Assembly: GCA_946902875.1 (NCBI GenBank)
Contig: OX336345.1
Coordinates: 14,415,395 to 14,479,394, forward strand
Direction of reading: 5' to 3'
Length of the DNA: 64,000 bases
From: Nematopogon swammerdamellus
Taxonomy: Eukaryota > Arthropoda > Insecta > Lepidoptera > Adelidae
Position numbers and translations under genes: made by a program. Positions 1-11,229 of this stretch are shown here, one piece after another (position 1 is the stretch's first letter; each line of letters opens with the position of its first letter). The notes beneath the pieces are model-generated. The model did not search any database. It was not told the DNA's origin and saw only the letters and a list, made by a program, of their open reading frames with translations.

Positions 1-240
1 TAAAACTGTAGGTCCCTTCCTTTCTTACCTTACTTGGTGGTAGGGTTTATCCCGCCCGGGTTGGACCCACCGTACTGTATGAAACGTCGTCGGTCGAAAC
101 GGCTATGTAAATATTTCGTGTTTTCCGTCCAGTTCAGTGTAGCCGACGTGAAATGAAGGGAAGCACTGACATAGTACCTAGTTCACCCGATGTTATGGGC
201 TGACATCGCGGACGTAGTAGGTGATGTAGCCAACCGTATC
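1..240 (+). repeat. Family A SINE-like copy, 3' part
   Basis: The copy runs from the ACTGTAGGTCCCTTCC block through the GGTCGAAACGGCTATGTAAA block to GTAGCCAACC. The usual GTGTCAG and A-rich tail is missing. In its place the sequence passes directly into a family B copy on the other strand. The window edge cuts its 5' side. Family identity rests on at least nine other copies in this window. Confidence 0.85.
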
Positions 241-508
241 CCGAAAATCGGGGTAAGCAAGAGTAATCCTTGCTTTGCTGCAAGTACTCTGGTAAATTAC
301 AACACAACACTGAAAACCACGTTTCTCAAATCAATCGGACAAGATAACTATCAAGCAGCAAATAAGGCACGAATACCCACCTGCTGCATGTCTCTGCGGA
401 AGGACCATACCAAGGTGAGAGGTGGCCGGCCTGTCGCCCTTCAGCACACTGCATCTTGGCCTAATCCCTTAGTCGCCTTTTATGACATGCACGGGGAGAC
501 ATGCAGTT
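241..508 (-). repeat. Family B interspersed repeat
   Basis: It reads on the minus strand and matches the copies at 15217, 18451 and 63764 through the TTAGTCGCCTTT, CCAAGGTGAGAGGTGG and GGGGTAAGCA blocks. It lacks the GTGGGGCCGG head beyond 508. Open frames across it are low-complexity shadows. Confidence 0.8.
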
Positions 509-1054
509 GCACACTTTATAGATTTACTAGCTTTTTTCGCGGCTTCGCTTCAGGGTTAAATGATATCACCATCTTTAGATGTGCCAGGAAACCCCATGTT
601 TTTTTATTGTGTAGTTCTCAACTTATCAGCGAACGTACAATCAACGACGGCGCATATTATGTCGATACAGATTTTGTCCTTATATCATGTCCAATGCCGG
701 AGCCATATTTGCAAAATCACCCCGCAACTGCCAGGCACTTTTCGTCAGAGGGCGTGCGCCCGCGCACGCCCCGCCGCCGCGCGTTCTAGACCATATTTCT
801 AGACTTTTTTATAAGAAACCTATGTGAAGAGCCTATATTTTCGAAATGCACGTTAAATTTACTAGTCATTGCATTAGTAACACGTCTAAGAATTCTACCG
901 GTTTCAATCAAAACATGAACAGAAAAAAAAATTTACTATGACCTCAACCACGCCGCCTAAGATAGGCGGCCGGCACAAGCGACGGTGTAAATGGCGCCGC
1001 CTATATTAATTAGTATTATTAGTATTGTTTTTAAACACTGGTTCATTGCAACAG
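509..1054. other. Intron or upstream sequence, no gene seen
   Basis: Bases 524-555 are a short piece of the family C head (TTACTAGCTTTTTTCGCGGCTTCGC). A CpG-rich patch lies at 750-788. A small palindrome, GCCGCCTA-AGA-TAGGCGGC, lies near 950-968. Nothing else is recognised. Confidence 0.5.
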
Positions 1055-1260
1055 GTGCAGTGAACCCGCTCGCGACGAGTGCGCGGCGCAACTTCCACCC
1101 GTCGCAGGCACGGTGGGCGCGCGTGCCGGACCGGCCGCACGCGTACAGCCTCCGTCCCAACTCGTACATATGGATCGCCTCGTCCGAGGTCTTCCCGGGA
1201 GGCGACCAGCGCTTCCCGAGGGAGTTCACACTATTCGTTACGCTGCGGTTGAGACCTGAG
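1055..1260 (+). CDS. Exon of TSPN/laminin-G-domain protein (N-terminal half of the domain)
   Basis: The open frame ends at a strong donor (GAG|GTGAGTAC at 1261) in phase 0. The start is set by an acceptor at CAACAG|GTGCAG, so it is 1055 or 1061; both keep the frame. The product runs AYSLRPNSYIWI, then EVFPGG, then FPREFTLFVTLRLRPE, the classic opening strands of thrombospondin N-terminal domains (FP-EFSL-TLR pattern). The exon is GC-rich and codon-like, unlike the AT-rich surroundings. Upstream exons, including the signal peptide, must lie left of the window. In this family the domain is extracellular and binds matrix partners. Assignment to one named gene is not possible from the sequence. 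Confidence 0.82.
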
Positions 1261-1289
1261 GTGAGTACTGGAGAGTAATTATTAGAAAT

Positions 1290-2585
1290 GTAGGTTTCAT
1301 TTGTTACACTGATGCACGAGCAGGTATATATATAGGGCTGGTTAGTGGTTAAGCGTCATGCGAAAGGTTGAAAGTTTGAAACTTCCAAAAGTTTCTTGAA
1401 TTTTAGAAGAATGAACATAAAGTGGTAACAGAGGCAACTCTAAAGGGGTTTTCCCAGGGTTACCAAATGTTCCAGAAAAAAACATTAGAAAATTTTAATC
1501 AAATTTTTCACGTAGGACAAAATGTTTCAGAAACATCAAAGGGTGATCGTACATTATACACAAAAGTCCGCAGTTTGAACAGGGTATTTATCTATTTCAG
1601 CACGATACAGCTTTAGTCATTTTTTTTTTCATTTTTGTGCGCCATTTCCTTAGATATGTTTTCACGTCAGAGGCCCGCTGAGCGGACTGCAGAAAGTAGA
1701 CAGCGGACCAAGGGGCCGAACTGAATGGCTATAATACTGGTTAAATAGATGATTGGTTGAATTGATTGAACTGAACACTGAAAATACTTAGAGTAAGTTT
1801 AGTATTAAAATTTTCTGACAAAAATATATTATGTCAGTTATATATGAAGATCAACCGGACGTTTTTGAAGACCGGACACACGCCTCACTCAACGAACCGG
1901 ATCGGTCCAAAACCTCTGGCAGTCCTGTTTCTACCTGAAGCTGAGAACTTATTTCATTTTGGTAATAACATGAAAAATTTCTACTTTTATTACACTTCGG
2001 TTCGATTAGGTTAGGTTGGAGAACAAATTCTTATATTTTTACGGTCACAATATTATTATTTTATTTAACTTGCCTATGTGGAAACATCTGCAATACTGAG
2101 CTCAGTAGTCCAGTTTATAGAACCCTGGATACGTAATGCAAAGCTCGTGGATTCGCGAGCATGTATTCCAGTATGACATATTGTGTGGCGTTGTCTACGA
2201 AAAGGTACACATACGCATGTACGCAAAATCGAAAGAAGAAAATATGGAACAGAATTCCAAGAACAGAAGAATTACGTATTTACGCCCGAGCGAGTAAATG
2301 CTGTCAGCCTCAAATTACATATTACTTTCTTCTTTCTCTCGTGAGACACACGACCAAAGGAATATTCATTGCGTGCACCTAGACGTGAAATTCTGAAAGT
2401 ATTCGTACAAAGGCAACGCAAGCTCATAACTCGAGCGGTATCGACTGAGAGCTTTTCAAAGAAAACTCTGTGCTGCGGCTCCGCTCCCGTATCTATCGCA
2501 AATGAGAACATCTCTACTTAGTAATGGCTCAATAAACATTATATTCTGTTGGTTCTCGTCTTTCAATTCAGACACTGAATGAGCA
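1290..2585. other. Intron sequence, no feature recognised
   Basis: AT-rich sequence with only short unsupported frames. There is a TATATATATA run near 1325 and GGTTAGGTTGG near 2010. No domain, splice pair or repeat family is recognised. Confidence 0.4.
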
Positions 2586-2803
2586 TTTTTTTTTTAATGG
2601 AAACTGACACGTTTGGCTACATCAGCTACAACATCCGTGATGTCAGCCCGTAACCTTAGTGAACTGGTGCCTTGTCAGTGCTTCCCTGTGGTCGTGCCGC
2701 ACACTGAAGGTAGAAAACACGAACTATTTACATAGCCGTTTCGACCGACCTTTCATTCAGTGCGGCGTTACAATATCAACCCGGGCGGTCTAAGCCCTAA
2801 AAA
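2586..2803 (-). repeat. Family A SINE-like copy
   Basis: The minus-strand copy has its A tail (T-run at 2586-2595), GGAAACTGACACG, and the TTTACATAGCCGTTTCGACC and CAACCCGGGCGG blocks. It is diverged and lacks the head. Confidence 0.85.
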
Positions 2804-3194
2804 GTAAAAATTATCAAAATAGAAATAGAAAGATTGTGGAACACAACGTCGCCGTGGTGTTATTGGCACCACTGTCATTATTAGTCAAACTTCCCAAAAG
2901 TTTATATACATTTTAAAGGCTGATGTAAATATGGAAATTTTACAAAAACAAGCGCCTCTACACAGCACGGAAATTTTGACTAAAGTTCTGAGTGAATATT
3001 TAGAAGAACTTAATCAGACAGAAAAACAAGTTAATGAGCGATACAACAGAGAATATCTAACATCAGACGTACACTTGTTTTTTTTTTGGGAGGACACTGG
3101 GCGGGAACAGAGCAGGATAAAGTAATACATTATTTCGGATGGTGCACCTACCATGGTATATATGAAAAACTATAGTAAGATTGTTATATAACTT
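2804..3194. other. Intron sequence, no feature recognised
   Basis: A 64-codon frame at 2931-3125 has no recognisable domain, no family and no splice support, so it is not called a gene. Confidence 0.4.
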
Positions 3195-3400
3195 TTTTTA
3201 TGCAACCTAAAATGGTTAGCTACAGCATACACCCAGAGTGTCAGCCCATAACACCTTAGTATACTAGGTGTCATGTCAGTTCTTCCCTTTGATCGTGCCG
3301 ACTGCATTGAATTGGATGGAAAACTGTGGGTCTCTTCACTTAACGAGGTGATCACCTCGTTAAGTGAAGTAAAGAGACCCACAGTTTTTCGTGAAATTGG
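3195..3400 (-). repeat. Family A fragment carrying a long palindrome
   Basis: CAGCCCATAACACC, ACTAGGTGTCATGTCAG and the following TTGATCGTGCCG place this in family A. After GGAAAAC the normal body is missing. Bases 3320-3388 instead form an inverted repeat centred at 3351/3352, joined to the GACCCACAGTTTTTCGTG part of the element. Confidence 0.8.
3320..3388. repeat. Near-perfect palindrome inside family A
   Basis: Arms starting AAAACTGTGGGTCTCTT meet at GGTGATCACC. The only visible difference is about 5 extra bases in the right arm. The right arm matches the normal element, so the left arm looks like its inverted copy. Confidence 0.85.
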
Positions 3401-4084
3401 AAACGCAACCGCCGACCTTGAATGTCAAATGGCGAAGTTTGACATTTGGCATTCATCCTAAATAGCTCATTTGAGAGGGTATAATATTTATCTCATAATA
3501 ATTATTGCGTAACCGTTCAATTTTACACCGAAAATTTTACGATTACCCTCGTGTCCCCTCCAACATCCCCCATCCTCCCCCTCCCTCTAACCGCGGTTGC
3601 CACAACGTAACTTACAGGCGCACTTCCCAACTCGCTGAAAAGAGAGAATTATATTTAAATGAGTTTTCAACTGGGACTGGTAATTTATAGCTGTATTGTT
3701 CGGACGGAACCGAAACCGTCGAGAAAATATCCCCCCCGCGAGATTCCATTAGAGATTGGTGCCTTCGCAAATTGCGGAAGGTTGCCCCGACAGTTAGTTC
3801 CGTCACTCTGTCCACGTAATTACGTTAAATCATTCGATGGCGCGCGGGGCAATCGCAAGGGCACTCTTCTATTGCTTAGTTACAAGTTAGCTTTGTTATA
3901 AATCGTAGACGATGCTAACACTACTATGTAAGTCCACGATATAACTAATAGTAAAATATTGCATGTAATAGTAAAATATTGCTAATAACTAAAATATTGC
4001 ATAATAAGTTGTGCATACACCATAGAATTTGCAAAAAGTGGCGGTCCAATGTCCAATTCAATCCGAGTGTAACCTTGTCACACT
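3401..4084. other. Intron sequence, no gene seen
   Basis: It holds a 9-bp inverted repeat around 3420-3450 (AATGTCAAA/TTTGACATT) and a short tandem of TAGTAAAATATTGC at 3950-4005. Frames here are not supported. Confidence 0.4.
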
Positions 4085-4510
4085 CGGTATCTTCTTATGT
4101 TTTTTATATATATACGACCGGGTGGCTGTGCCCAAAAGTTCAAAGGACGATTAAGACACAGCTAATAACACCACTCCTCGCGAAACCACGCTCAGGGAGG
4201 CGCCATGCCAGCTACAAGGCGGACAAAGAGGTCGTTGTCTAATTTATTAACACGCCTTTTGAAGACTCCCAGGTTTATAGGTGGTGGAGAACACACTCGT
4301 CGGAAGACCGTTCCATATTTTCGCCGTACGATATAGGAACGATTTCGAAAAGCGATGCGTTCTCAGAAGTTGTGTGTCAACAACATGTGGATGTTCCGAG
4401 GGAGTCCGGCGGGTGTGACGAATACGGATCGGGGCAGGAGGGATGAGGGAGGCCAGTTCTTCGGAACATCGGCAATGGTATGTAGCAGGTCATATATGTA
4501 TTTTTAAAGA
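4085..4510 (-). mobile_element. LINE 3' end (CR1/Jockey-like), degraded
   Basis: Minus-strand translation gives RCSEELASLIP-like residues and then LRTHRFSKSFLYRTAKIWN, the C-terminal block after the reverse transcriptase in these LINEs. A one-base shift breaks the last part (GVFKRR region). The 3' UTR block CTCCTCGCGAAACCACGCTC is shared with the copy at 47960. It is a 5'-truncated dead copy. Confidence 0.75.
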
Positions 4511-6689
4511 CGAAACGAACGAAACAGTGCAACAATACAAACCATGTGCCGCTAAACCTGCTGAATTAATTTCCCCTAATGACATAACGTCTTAGAAGAA
4601 AATGAAAAACAAAGACGGTTCTAACACCCAACAAAAACAATGTGGAAACAATATTGTATATAACTTGAATGCTCCAATCCAACTGACTAACGATAATCCA
4701 TGATTATTCAGTTTTCAACCACTTCAATACCTCGACAACAGTGGCTTTTCATGTGTACCTACCTACTCTTGGAATAAATCCCAGGCTTATGAAATTTCCA
4801 GTAATGAAATAACAAATAGCGGCGATTTGTGAAGTGTCGCCGCGCCTATTATTTCAATTTAAATGAAGGAACTTTCCGAGTAGACGCAGCGCCCCCGGGG
4901 GACGCTGATTCCAAGCAGCTTAACGCACTCAGCAAAGTATTAATTGAATAAAGCAGCGAGAACCCACCGCCCCGACAGAAATATCCATGGACCTGCCGAG
5001 TGTGACGTCATAGACGGCGCTGTGTAAAAAGAAAGAAAGTAGGTACATATACTGGAAAACTTAAAATAATGCCTAAATTTTTTTTTTATTATTTTGGATA
5101 AATAAAAAAAAATCGATTAAAATAAAATGGCGATGAATACATGGCGGGAGCAGGATTTTAAACCAGCACTGTGATGCCGAGAAGTGCAAAGGGGTAGATG
5201 AAGAGACTGATTTTGAGGAAATTAAATATAAATAACTGGTCCAACGTGTTTTGGTAGTAGGAGACCTCTAAACTTCCATATTATTCGTGACATTTCCAGC
5301 TGATTTATATATTGCACTTGAAACAAGACAGACAGGAATAGATACAAATACCTGATCGGTCTGAGTCTAAGTAAAGTTGACGAAGAATCAGTGGGAGCTA
5401 CTTAATTGGCAGGAAGTCTGCGTCCTCAACTCGTGCGTCCGAGACGAGTTCTTCGCCTGAATGAAGTCATTCGGAGGTCCGTCACGTAAAATCGGAGCAT
5501 GCACCTGAAAATCGTCAAAGCAACCAGTTCTTTAAAATAATAAAAAAACTTCATAAAGTGCGCCGTGAAAGAAATTGGAGATAAATTTATTTAAATAAAT
5601 ATTTGTACAGATTGCTGTTTTATTTTAAGACGAGATTGAATGAACGTAACTGCTGTAATTAATGTAGAAACGACCCTCGATTAGTTCTTATCAAACAATA
5701 GCTCAAAACGTTGACTTTGCGGTCAAGCGACCTTTGCATTTCCACAAGGATAAACATTTTGCAAGAAGTTGGACCCCAGCAGGTTGGAATGGACGTTTCT
5801 TTCAGGCGCACGCAGTTTTACCCGATCGCACTGCCGCGGCCGGTAAGTGTGTGCGCTTACTGGAACGAAAGAGTTCTAACAACCGAAGAGGTCTCAATGC
5901 GACCTCGAAGCCGAGCGGCGTTCAAAAGACTTACGCCGAGACAAAGACTTGTTGAGAATTTCCACAAAGTTCGCGGGGACAATTATCATTTTGCCGAGAT
6001 TCTTCGCTGCCGCCATTGTTTCCGACTTCGCTCGATGTTTTAAACCATTGTCTATTGTAGTCGTTCGCCTCGTTGTTTAAACGAAGATATTTCCTAGTAA
6101 TCTGTGATGCTGTGCTCTTATCGATGAGTTAATGGAGCGAAATATTACTACGATTTATTGTTCAACTTTGCGTCTTTCAGTTTTCCGCCTCTTCAGTTCA
6201 AATTTTATTTGAATGCAGCAAAGCTGAACTCGAGGGCCGACGCGCGTCCGCGTCTCGGCGTCTTTCTTGAAAACAGGAAATTGTGTTTCTCGTTTCATAT
6301 TTTATTATTCTGGTTTGTGTAAATACAGTTCTAGCCAATTTAGCGGAGTTCTGAAATTCGATTCAGCTTTAAGGATGTTTGTCTATAAATTCTCGAACAA
6401 CGCACGAGAATAAATAATTATGAGGCCTTGTTTAAAATATATTTTTTATAAGGCCATAAATATTTGCGAATGTTGATTGCTCACGTTTAGTAACCATTCA
6501 TTATGTTTTATTTAATACACTTACTTATATAGGTTAAAGGAAAACGCATGGTAGACTAGGTAGGTACCGAACATCATTGCCGGGCGTCCCCTTCGTGACG
6601 GTGGGCCATGTATAGTTTGAAACCGAGTTTTGATTCAAATCTGACTCAAAAGTACTGAGCAATCGGAAGGTAAATAAATAGTAAACAAA
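4511..6689. other. Intron sequence; one microexon-like segment
   Basis: No coding gene is recognised. Overlapping frames at 5711-6043 have no domain. Bases 5806-5842 sit between GTTTCTTTCAG and GTAAGTGTG, so they look like a 37-nt exon, but they do not keep the TSPN reading frame. CpG-rich patches lie at 5820-5960 and 6230-6265. Confidence 0.4.
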
Positions 6690-6820
6690 CCATCCAAAGA
6701 TTGCCTGGGAGAAATCGCTATAAGGGATACGTCCGCATTTGCCCTCATGTAAATGATTTATCGTTTGTTACTATAAAATGTTTTCGGAGCAATAAAGTAT
6801 TTCTATCTATCTATCTAACA
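6690..6820 (+). mobile_element. LINE 3' tail with TATC repeats
   Basis: It reads from GATTGCCTGGGAGAAATCGC to GGAGCAATAAAGTATTTCTATCTATCTATC. The same tail occurs at 17195 (+) and 27014 (-). The AATAAAG signal followed by a short microsatellite is typical of insect LINE ends. The protein part is absent. Confidence 0.65.
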
Positions 6821-6986
6821 GCAAATCGGTAGGTAACACAATAAACCCCTGCATGGAACTCGAAGCATCTCAATACTCGGGGCGTCTTTATAAGAATTAT
6901 TATAGTTTGTTATGTGAGTACAAAAGATATTACAATTTTCAAGTAAATGAAATGTCTACATATAGGTACCAAACAAACGTTCGCTC

Positions 6987-7088
6987 GATTTCCTGAGGCA
7001 GCGTATCAGTGTGGCCATCCAGCGAGGCAACGCCGCTAGCGTCCTCGGTACAGTGCCCACATCGTCACACCTGGAGGAGGGTTATTAA
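6987..7088 (+). pseudogene. LINE ORF2 C-terminal remnant (NAASVLGT type)
   Basis: The frame encodes FLRQRISVAIQRGNAASVLG and a few more residues to a stop at 7086-7088. The copy at 8277-8480 ends with the same IQR-NAASVLGT motif. Both are + strand 3' ends of one LINE family. AT-rich 3' UTR follows up to 7256. Confidence 0.65.
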
Positions 7089-7256
7089 GTTTTATATTGG
7101 ATTTATAGGTTTATATTTTATTTTTTAGTTAGTTTTTAGTTTTTAGTATTTTTTAGTTATAGTTTTTTATTTTATTTGATAGGTAGTTTAAGTTTATTTA
7201 ATAATTTTAATTGAAATAATAATAATATATATTTTAACAAACGATCTTAATTTTTT

Positions 7257-7643
7257 ATTTTTTTTTATGGAAACTGACACGGTTGGCTACATCACCTACA
7301 ACGTCCGTGATGTCAGCCCATAACACCGGGTGAACTAGGTGCCATGTCAGTTGCTTCCCCCTTTGATCGTGCCGGCTACACTGAACTGGTCGGAAAACAC
7401 AAACTATTTACATAGCCGTTTGGACCGACGTTTCATTCAGTGCGGTGGTACCAACCCGGGCGGGTTAAGCCCTACCACCAAGTAAGATTAGGAGGGAAGG
7501 GACCTACAGTTTTACGAGGAATCCGAACCTCGGTCAGCGTCCAACGGTCAGCGGTCACCCATCCAAGTACTGACCGCACCCAGCGTTGCTTAACATTCAA
7601 TAGCGACAGTTGACTGTCTGCACCACTGAGCTATCGAGGCTGA
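7257..7643 (-). repeat. Family A SINE, fullest copy, with tRNA-like and 5S-like head
   Basis: In element orientation the head starts near 7643. It contains a tRNA A-box-like TAGCTCAGTGG (7633-7623), then 5S rRNA internal-promoter-like sequence running from GTTAAGCAAC through GTACTTGGATGGGTGACCGC (7594-7551), then a B-box-like GGTTCGGATTCC (7529-7518). The shared family A body and an A-rich tail at 7257 follow. This is a pol III promoter layout, so the element is a SINE. Copies at 14134 and 52483 keep parts of this head. Transcription is inferred, not shown. Confidence 0.8.
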
Positions 7644-8276
7644 CAAACCTAAATCTAAAAATCGTAAATCTAAACCTAAAAAAAATTTTTACGCCGTCCA
7701 GGGACAGACGATCCGGAATTGCAGCGGTGCCGGGAGCCACCAACGACGTCGGTGCCCATTAAACGAGATAGAAAATCTCATCCATGGGCACCGATGGCGG
7801 AAAGTTCCCATAACGCTCGCAGCGTTCCCCCTCTGCACGGCCAAACTGACGCGCTGGAGGAGGAACTATATACACGGTGTTGCAGTTGCCCCCGTAATAC
7901 TTTTAACTGACATAAGGGGGTTATTGTATATGTGAAACTAAACAACTTCTGTGGCGAAAAAAAATGTTTTGAAACAAAAAAAATATATTTTTTCCATACA
8001 AATTTTAATGCGTATTCTCAAAATGTATGGAGAAAAAAATTTTTTTTTCTTCAAATTATAAAGTCGTAGAACAAAAGTTGTTCTATTGCACGTACAGAAT
8101 CACGCCCTTTCGGGTTTTACGGTTGGGGTTGCAACACCGTGTACTTTTATTTCAATGTATCAAAATAATGTTATCATTTCTAGACGAAACGATATGTGGC
8201 GAAATATGTTGAGGTTTACCAGTATGCCACTTAGTGGAGCGTACTATATTATAATTATAATAAAATAAAATTAAAG
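7644..8276. other. Intron sequence with a hairpin, no gene
   Basis: Bases 7751-7794 can fold: CGGTGCCCAT pairs with ATGGGCACCG and the inner GAGAT pairs with ATCTC. The GC-rich 7685-7905 stretch may be old LINE coding sequence but has several stops. The rest is AT-rich. Confidence 0.4.
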
Positions 8277-8480
8277 TCCGCGTCCGCCAACGAGACCCTC
8301 AGTGCGTGGGCACCAGAATCAAAAGAGTTCGTCGACAAGTCTGGTGACCCACGTGCCAAGGCTCATCTCGTACGGCGAATTAGCCTCGAAATTCAGAGGG
8401 ACAACGCAGCCAGTGTGCTGGGTACCGCAGCTGGGGCGGCGACGACGGTCGAATTGGAAAAATTTTCGTACCTATTGTAA
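8277..8480 (+). pseudogene. LINE ORF2 C-terminal remnant (NAASVLGT type)
   Basis: The open frame of 67 codons plus stop includes ETLSAWAPESK, then ISLEIQRDNAASVLGT, and ends LEKFSYLL. It is the same LINE end as at 6987, better preserved here. There is no RT motif, so the copy is strongly 5' truncated. Confidence 0.65.
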
Positions 8481-8954
8481 TATTATGTATTTTAGTTTTA
8501 ATTTATATTAGTTTAATTTTATTTAGTATTAGTTTATAAAGGTTTTTAAAATTTGTAAAGATACCAATACTGTAGAAATAACTACCAGCCAAGCCTCCAA
8601 TAAAAAAAAATCATCTTTATTACCTCCGAGGTCAGGCAATATTAAGGTGTGATAACTTGATAAGAGGCCGTGGGTTCTTACTCAAAATCGATACTCCCCG
8701 TACACGCCACTCGTTATTACAACAACCCATCACCTTCTTAGGTCGAGGTCGGCGCGACCGAACGACGGACAACTCAAGGTCACAGGCAAAGTCGCTGGTA
8801 ACAATCAATTATTTACGCAGGGATTCGGTTACATCAACAAAATATTAACTAAACAAAGTGTCGATAACTGAACAAACAGCGAAGGTAACACGATTACCTT
8901 ACGTAACCAATGTTGCCTCAGGCATCTCAGAAACCCAATGTTGTATACTTATAT
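8481..8954. other. Intron sequence, no feature recognised
   Basis: AT-rich LINE 3' UTR-like sequence (TTTTAGTTTTAATTTA runs) to about 8610. After that, unique sequence with a 63-codon frame at 8657-8848 that is not recognised. Confidence 0.4.
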
Positions 8955-10015
8955 ATTTACTAGCTTTTTCCCGCTGCTTCGCTCGCGGTAGACTCGGATT
9001 AACAGGAAATATGATTTAAGCGCAAATCTCTATCTCGAAAGAAGCAATAATTTTGGTAGTTCGGTTATCACAGCGAAGAAACTTCGCTGGATACTTTTTT
9101 TACGTCCACTTAGTCTATCTACATTTACAAGAATGTTTGCCATTGCCTACACAGTACGAGTCATCACTATAATATAACATTTTTTCTATAAGCGTAAACC
9201 ATTCATATAACATGTTGGAGCCAATTGGAGCAGGCCAGTCTCCACAAACAGCACCCGTTCACGAGCATCACGCCAGGGCCAGCTATCGCCTCCCTCAACC
9301 ATATTTGAGGGTGAGAGGCGACCCTGACCAAGTATCACCGTAAGCAAAGCCCTTAAAGCGATGCACTACCCCAGCGGCAACACGACATGACTTTTTTTAC
9401 GATTTTTGTGCACATTAAATTTTAATACTATTGCTTCAGTCACACATTCATAAAACATATTAATATTAACAATGTTGTTGTTGTTGTTTGCTGCCCAGCC
9501 TCTTGGGAAGGCGGGTGGGCCATTCTCCGCACTGAGACCTCAAGACGGTCCGTTGTACGTTGATAATATTAACAATTTCACAAATAATTGATAATTCTGA
9601 CTACAAAAGACTTAGTAATTAAGTGTATCAGGTGTAAAGAGCATTTGTCAAAATTTTATACGTAGTTTGTATCAACTCAAAAATGTTAGTACATTACGCA
9701 TACTACAACATAGTGTAATAAATTGTCAAAAAAAAAAAAATAATATTAAGATACTTGAAGTATCAAGTTGTCAATCGATTAATAAGTTGAGGTACAAATC
9801 TTACCTAGTCAAGCTCTAACTAATTATGTAGTCAGAACCTCAAGATCATTAGCTCAGCCGTAAGACTATTTGGCGTGATGGTATATAGCCTATAGTAAGC
9901 CTCAAGAGCCTCAATCTTTCCATTGGCGCAAACCGCACTACATCTGTTGTGTGGTTTCGGAGTTTATCTCAAACATACATACAGACAGACGTTCCCTTTT
10001 ACAAGAAGTTTCATT
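8955..10015 (+). repeat. Family C interspersed repeat, long copy
   Basis: The head is TACTAGCTTTTTCCCGCTGC with GCTCGCGGTAGACTCGG. The tail region (GATGGTATATAGCCTATAGT, CTTTCCATTGGCGCAAACCGC, then CATACATACAGACAGAC) ends near 10000. Head and tail blocks are shared with the 17590 copy. The middle (9220-9570) holds other repeated-looking GC-rich text, including a GTT microsatellite at 9473-9487. Confidence 0.6.
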
Positions 10016-10093
10016 TGTCTTCACAGTAATCTGGTCCTAGACGACGTTTTTGCCATCATATAATACTAAAAAGTAGAAAATAAAAAAACGCAA

Positions 10094-10370
10094 GTAACAA
10101 TATTTAAAAACAAGCTTTTATATTGATAAAAATTAACTAAAAAGTAAAAAATAAATTTATTCCGATTGGAAACAGGGCATTTTTTACAGTTTTCAAATAA
10201 AACCGTGTTACATTTGACAGAAGGAGAGAACAAGAGGGTGTAACACGCTTTTATTTTAAAACTGTAAAAAATTTAGAAAATGGCTTGTTTCCAATTTGGA
10301 ATAAATTTATTTTTATTTTTTTAGTTAATTTTTATCTATATTAAAACTTGTTATTTAAATTTTTTGTTAC
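10094..10370. mobile_element. Foldback MITE
   Basis: It is a large inverted repeat with arms of roughly 115-130 bp around a short centre (about 10230). The ends are GTAACAATATTT and AATTTTTTGTTAC. Inner arm blocks such as AAATTTATTCC and TTTTTTACAGTTTT appear in both orientations. It encodes no protein. A target-site duplication is not obvious. Confidence 0.7.
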
Positions 10371-11229
10371 GTTTTTTCTCTACCAAAACCGAGGCACGGT
10401 AACAAGCAAACAATATTCATCGATTAACACCATCATAGTATTCCACGCGATTGTTCAAGTAGTTTGTTGCCAAAGTGGCTCACCACACTTTGGAAAACAG
10501 CTCAAAACACCTATGTAAATTCGACACAAGTTTTCGCAACCTCAGGTCTAGTGCTGTAAGAAAGTTGGCCCTAGTCGCTCCCGGAGGATTTTCTGCCCTA
10601 TCTTCGGCAGCGTCCTTTGAAGTCCGAGGCGCGCTACTTCCCTACGTCGCGTCGGCGTCGAGGAGTTGAAGTGTGCGGGCTCTCGCGACTCCGCGGCCGA
10701 TATTTCAAAGCATATCGTGGCTCAACGACCGGGCAAATACTTTAGGCGAGTCGCCTTGGGGGAATTGAGAGGATGCGGAGTGTCCTCCACGAGCCATAAT
10801 AAGGCTAAATACTCGTAACTTGGGGAATGGTGCTTGAGCTCGCTCGTGCGCGGTAACGTAGTCGTAAGTCGGGCCCAGAGCTCCGGGTACTCTTCCTAGC
10901 GCTTATTAAACTCTAGAACACCAAACGGGGGAACTTATTTTTTCAGTCTCGATTTTTTTAATAGCATTAATTTATTCACTTACTATGAATAAACTCAACG
11001 CCATAATGTCAACCTACGAGGACCGCCGCATCTTAACAACCTTACCATAAATACCATGTACGGTTTTGTTTGATTCGATATTGATTTTTTTTAAAGTCAT
11101 GATGATTTATTTTCCTGTGATTGTCTTCGATAACGATTATAAAAAAAAACAGGTTTTTATTCACCTATGGTATTTACACTTTTCTCCTAACCTCAAGGAA
11201 CCAACAAAAAGTGTATCACTGCCTTATTT
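10371..11229. other. Intron sequence, no gene seen
   Basis: A GC-rich stretch at 10460-10880 contains a 64-codon frame without a recognisable domain. The remainder is AT-rich. Confidence 0.4.

Noticed and set aside
5711..6043. A 110-codon gene
   Set aside because: Two overlapping frames, no recognisable domain, internal splice-like sites and no start context.
7518..7643. A genuine tRNA or 5S rRNA gene
   Set aside because: Boxes of both kinds are mixed, no cloverleaf or full 5S can be formed, and the sequence is the head of a repeated element with an A tail.
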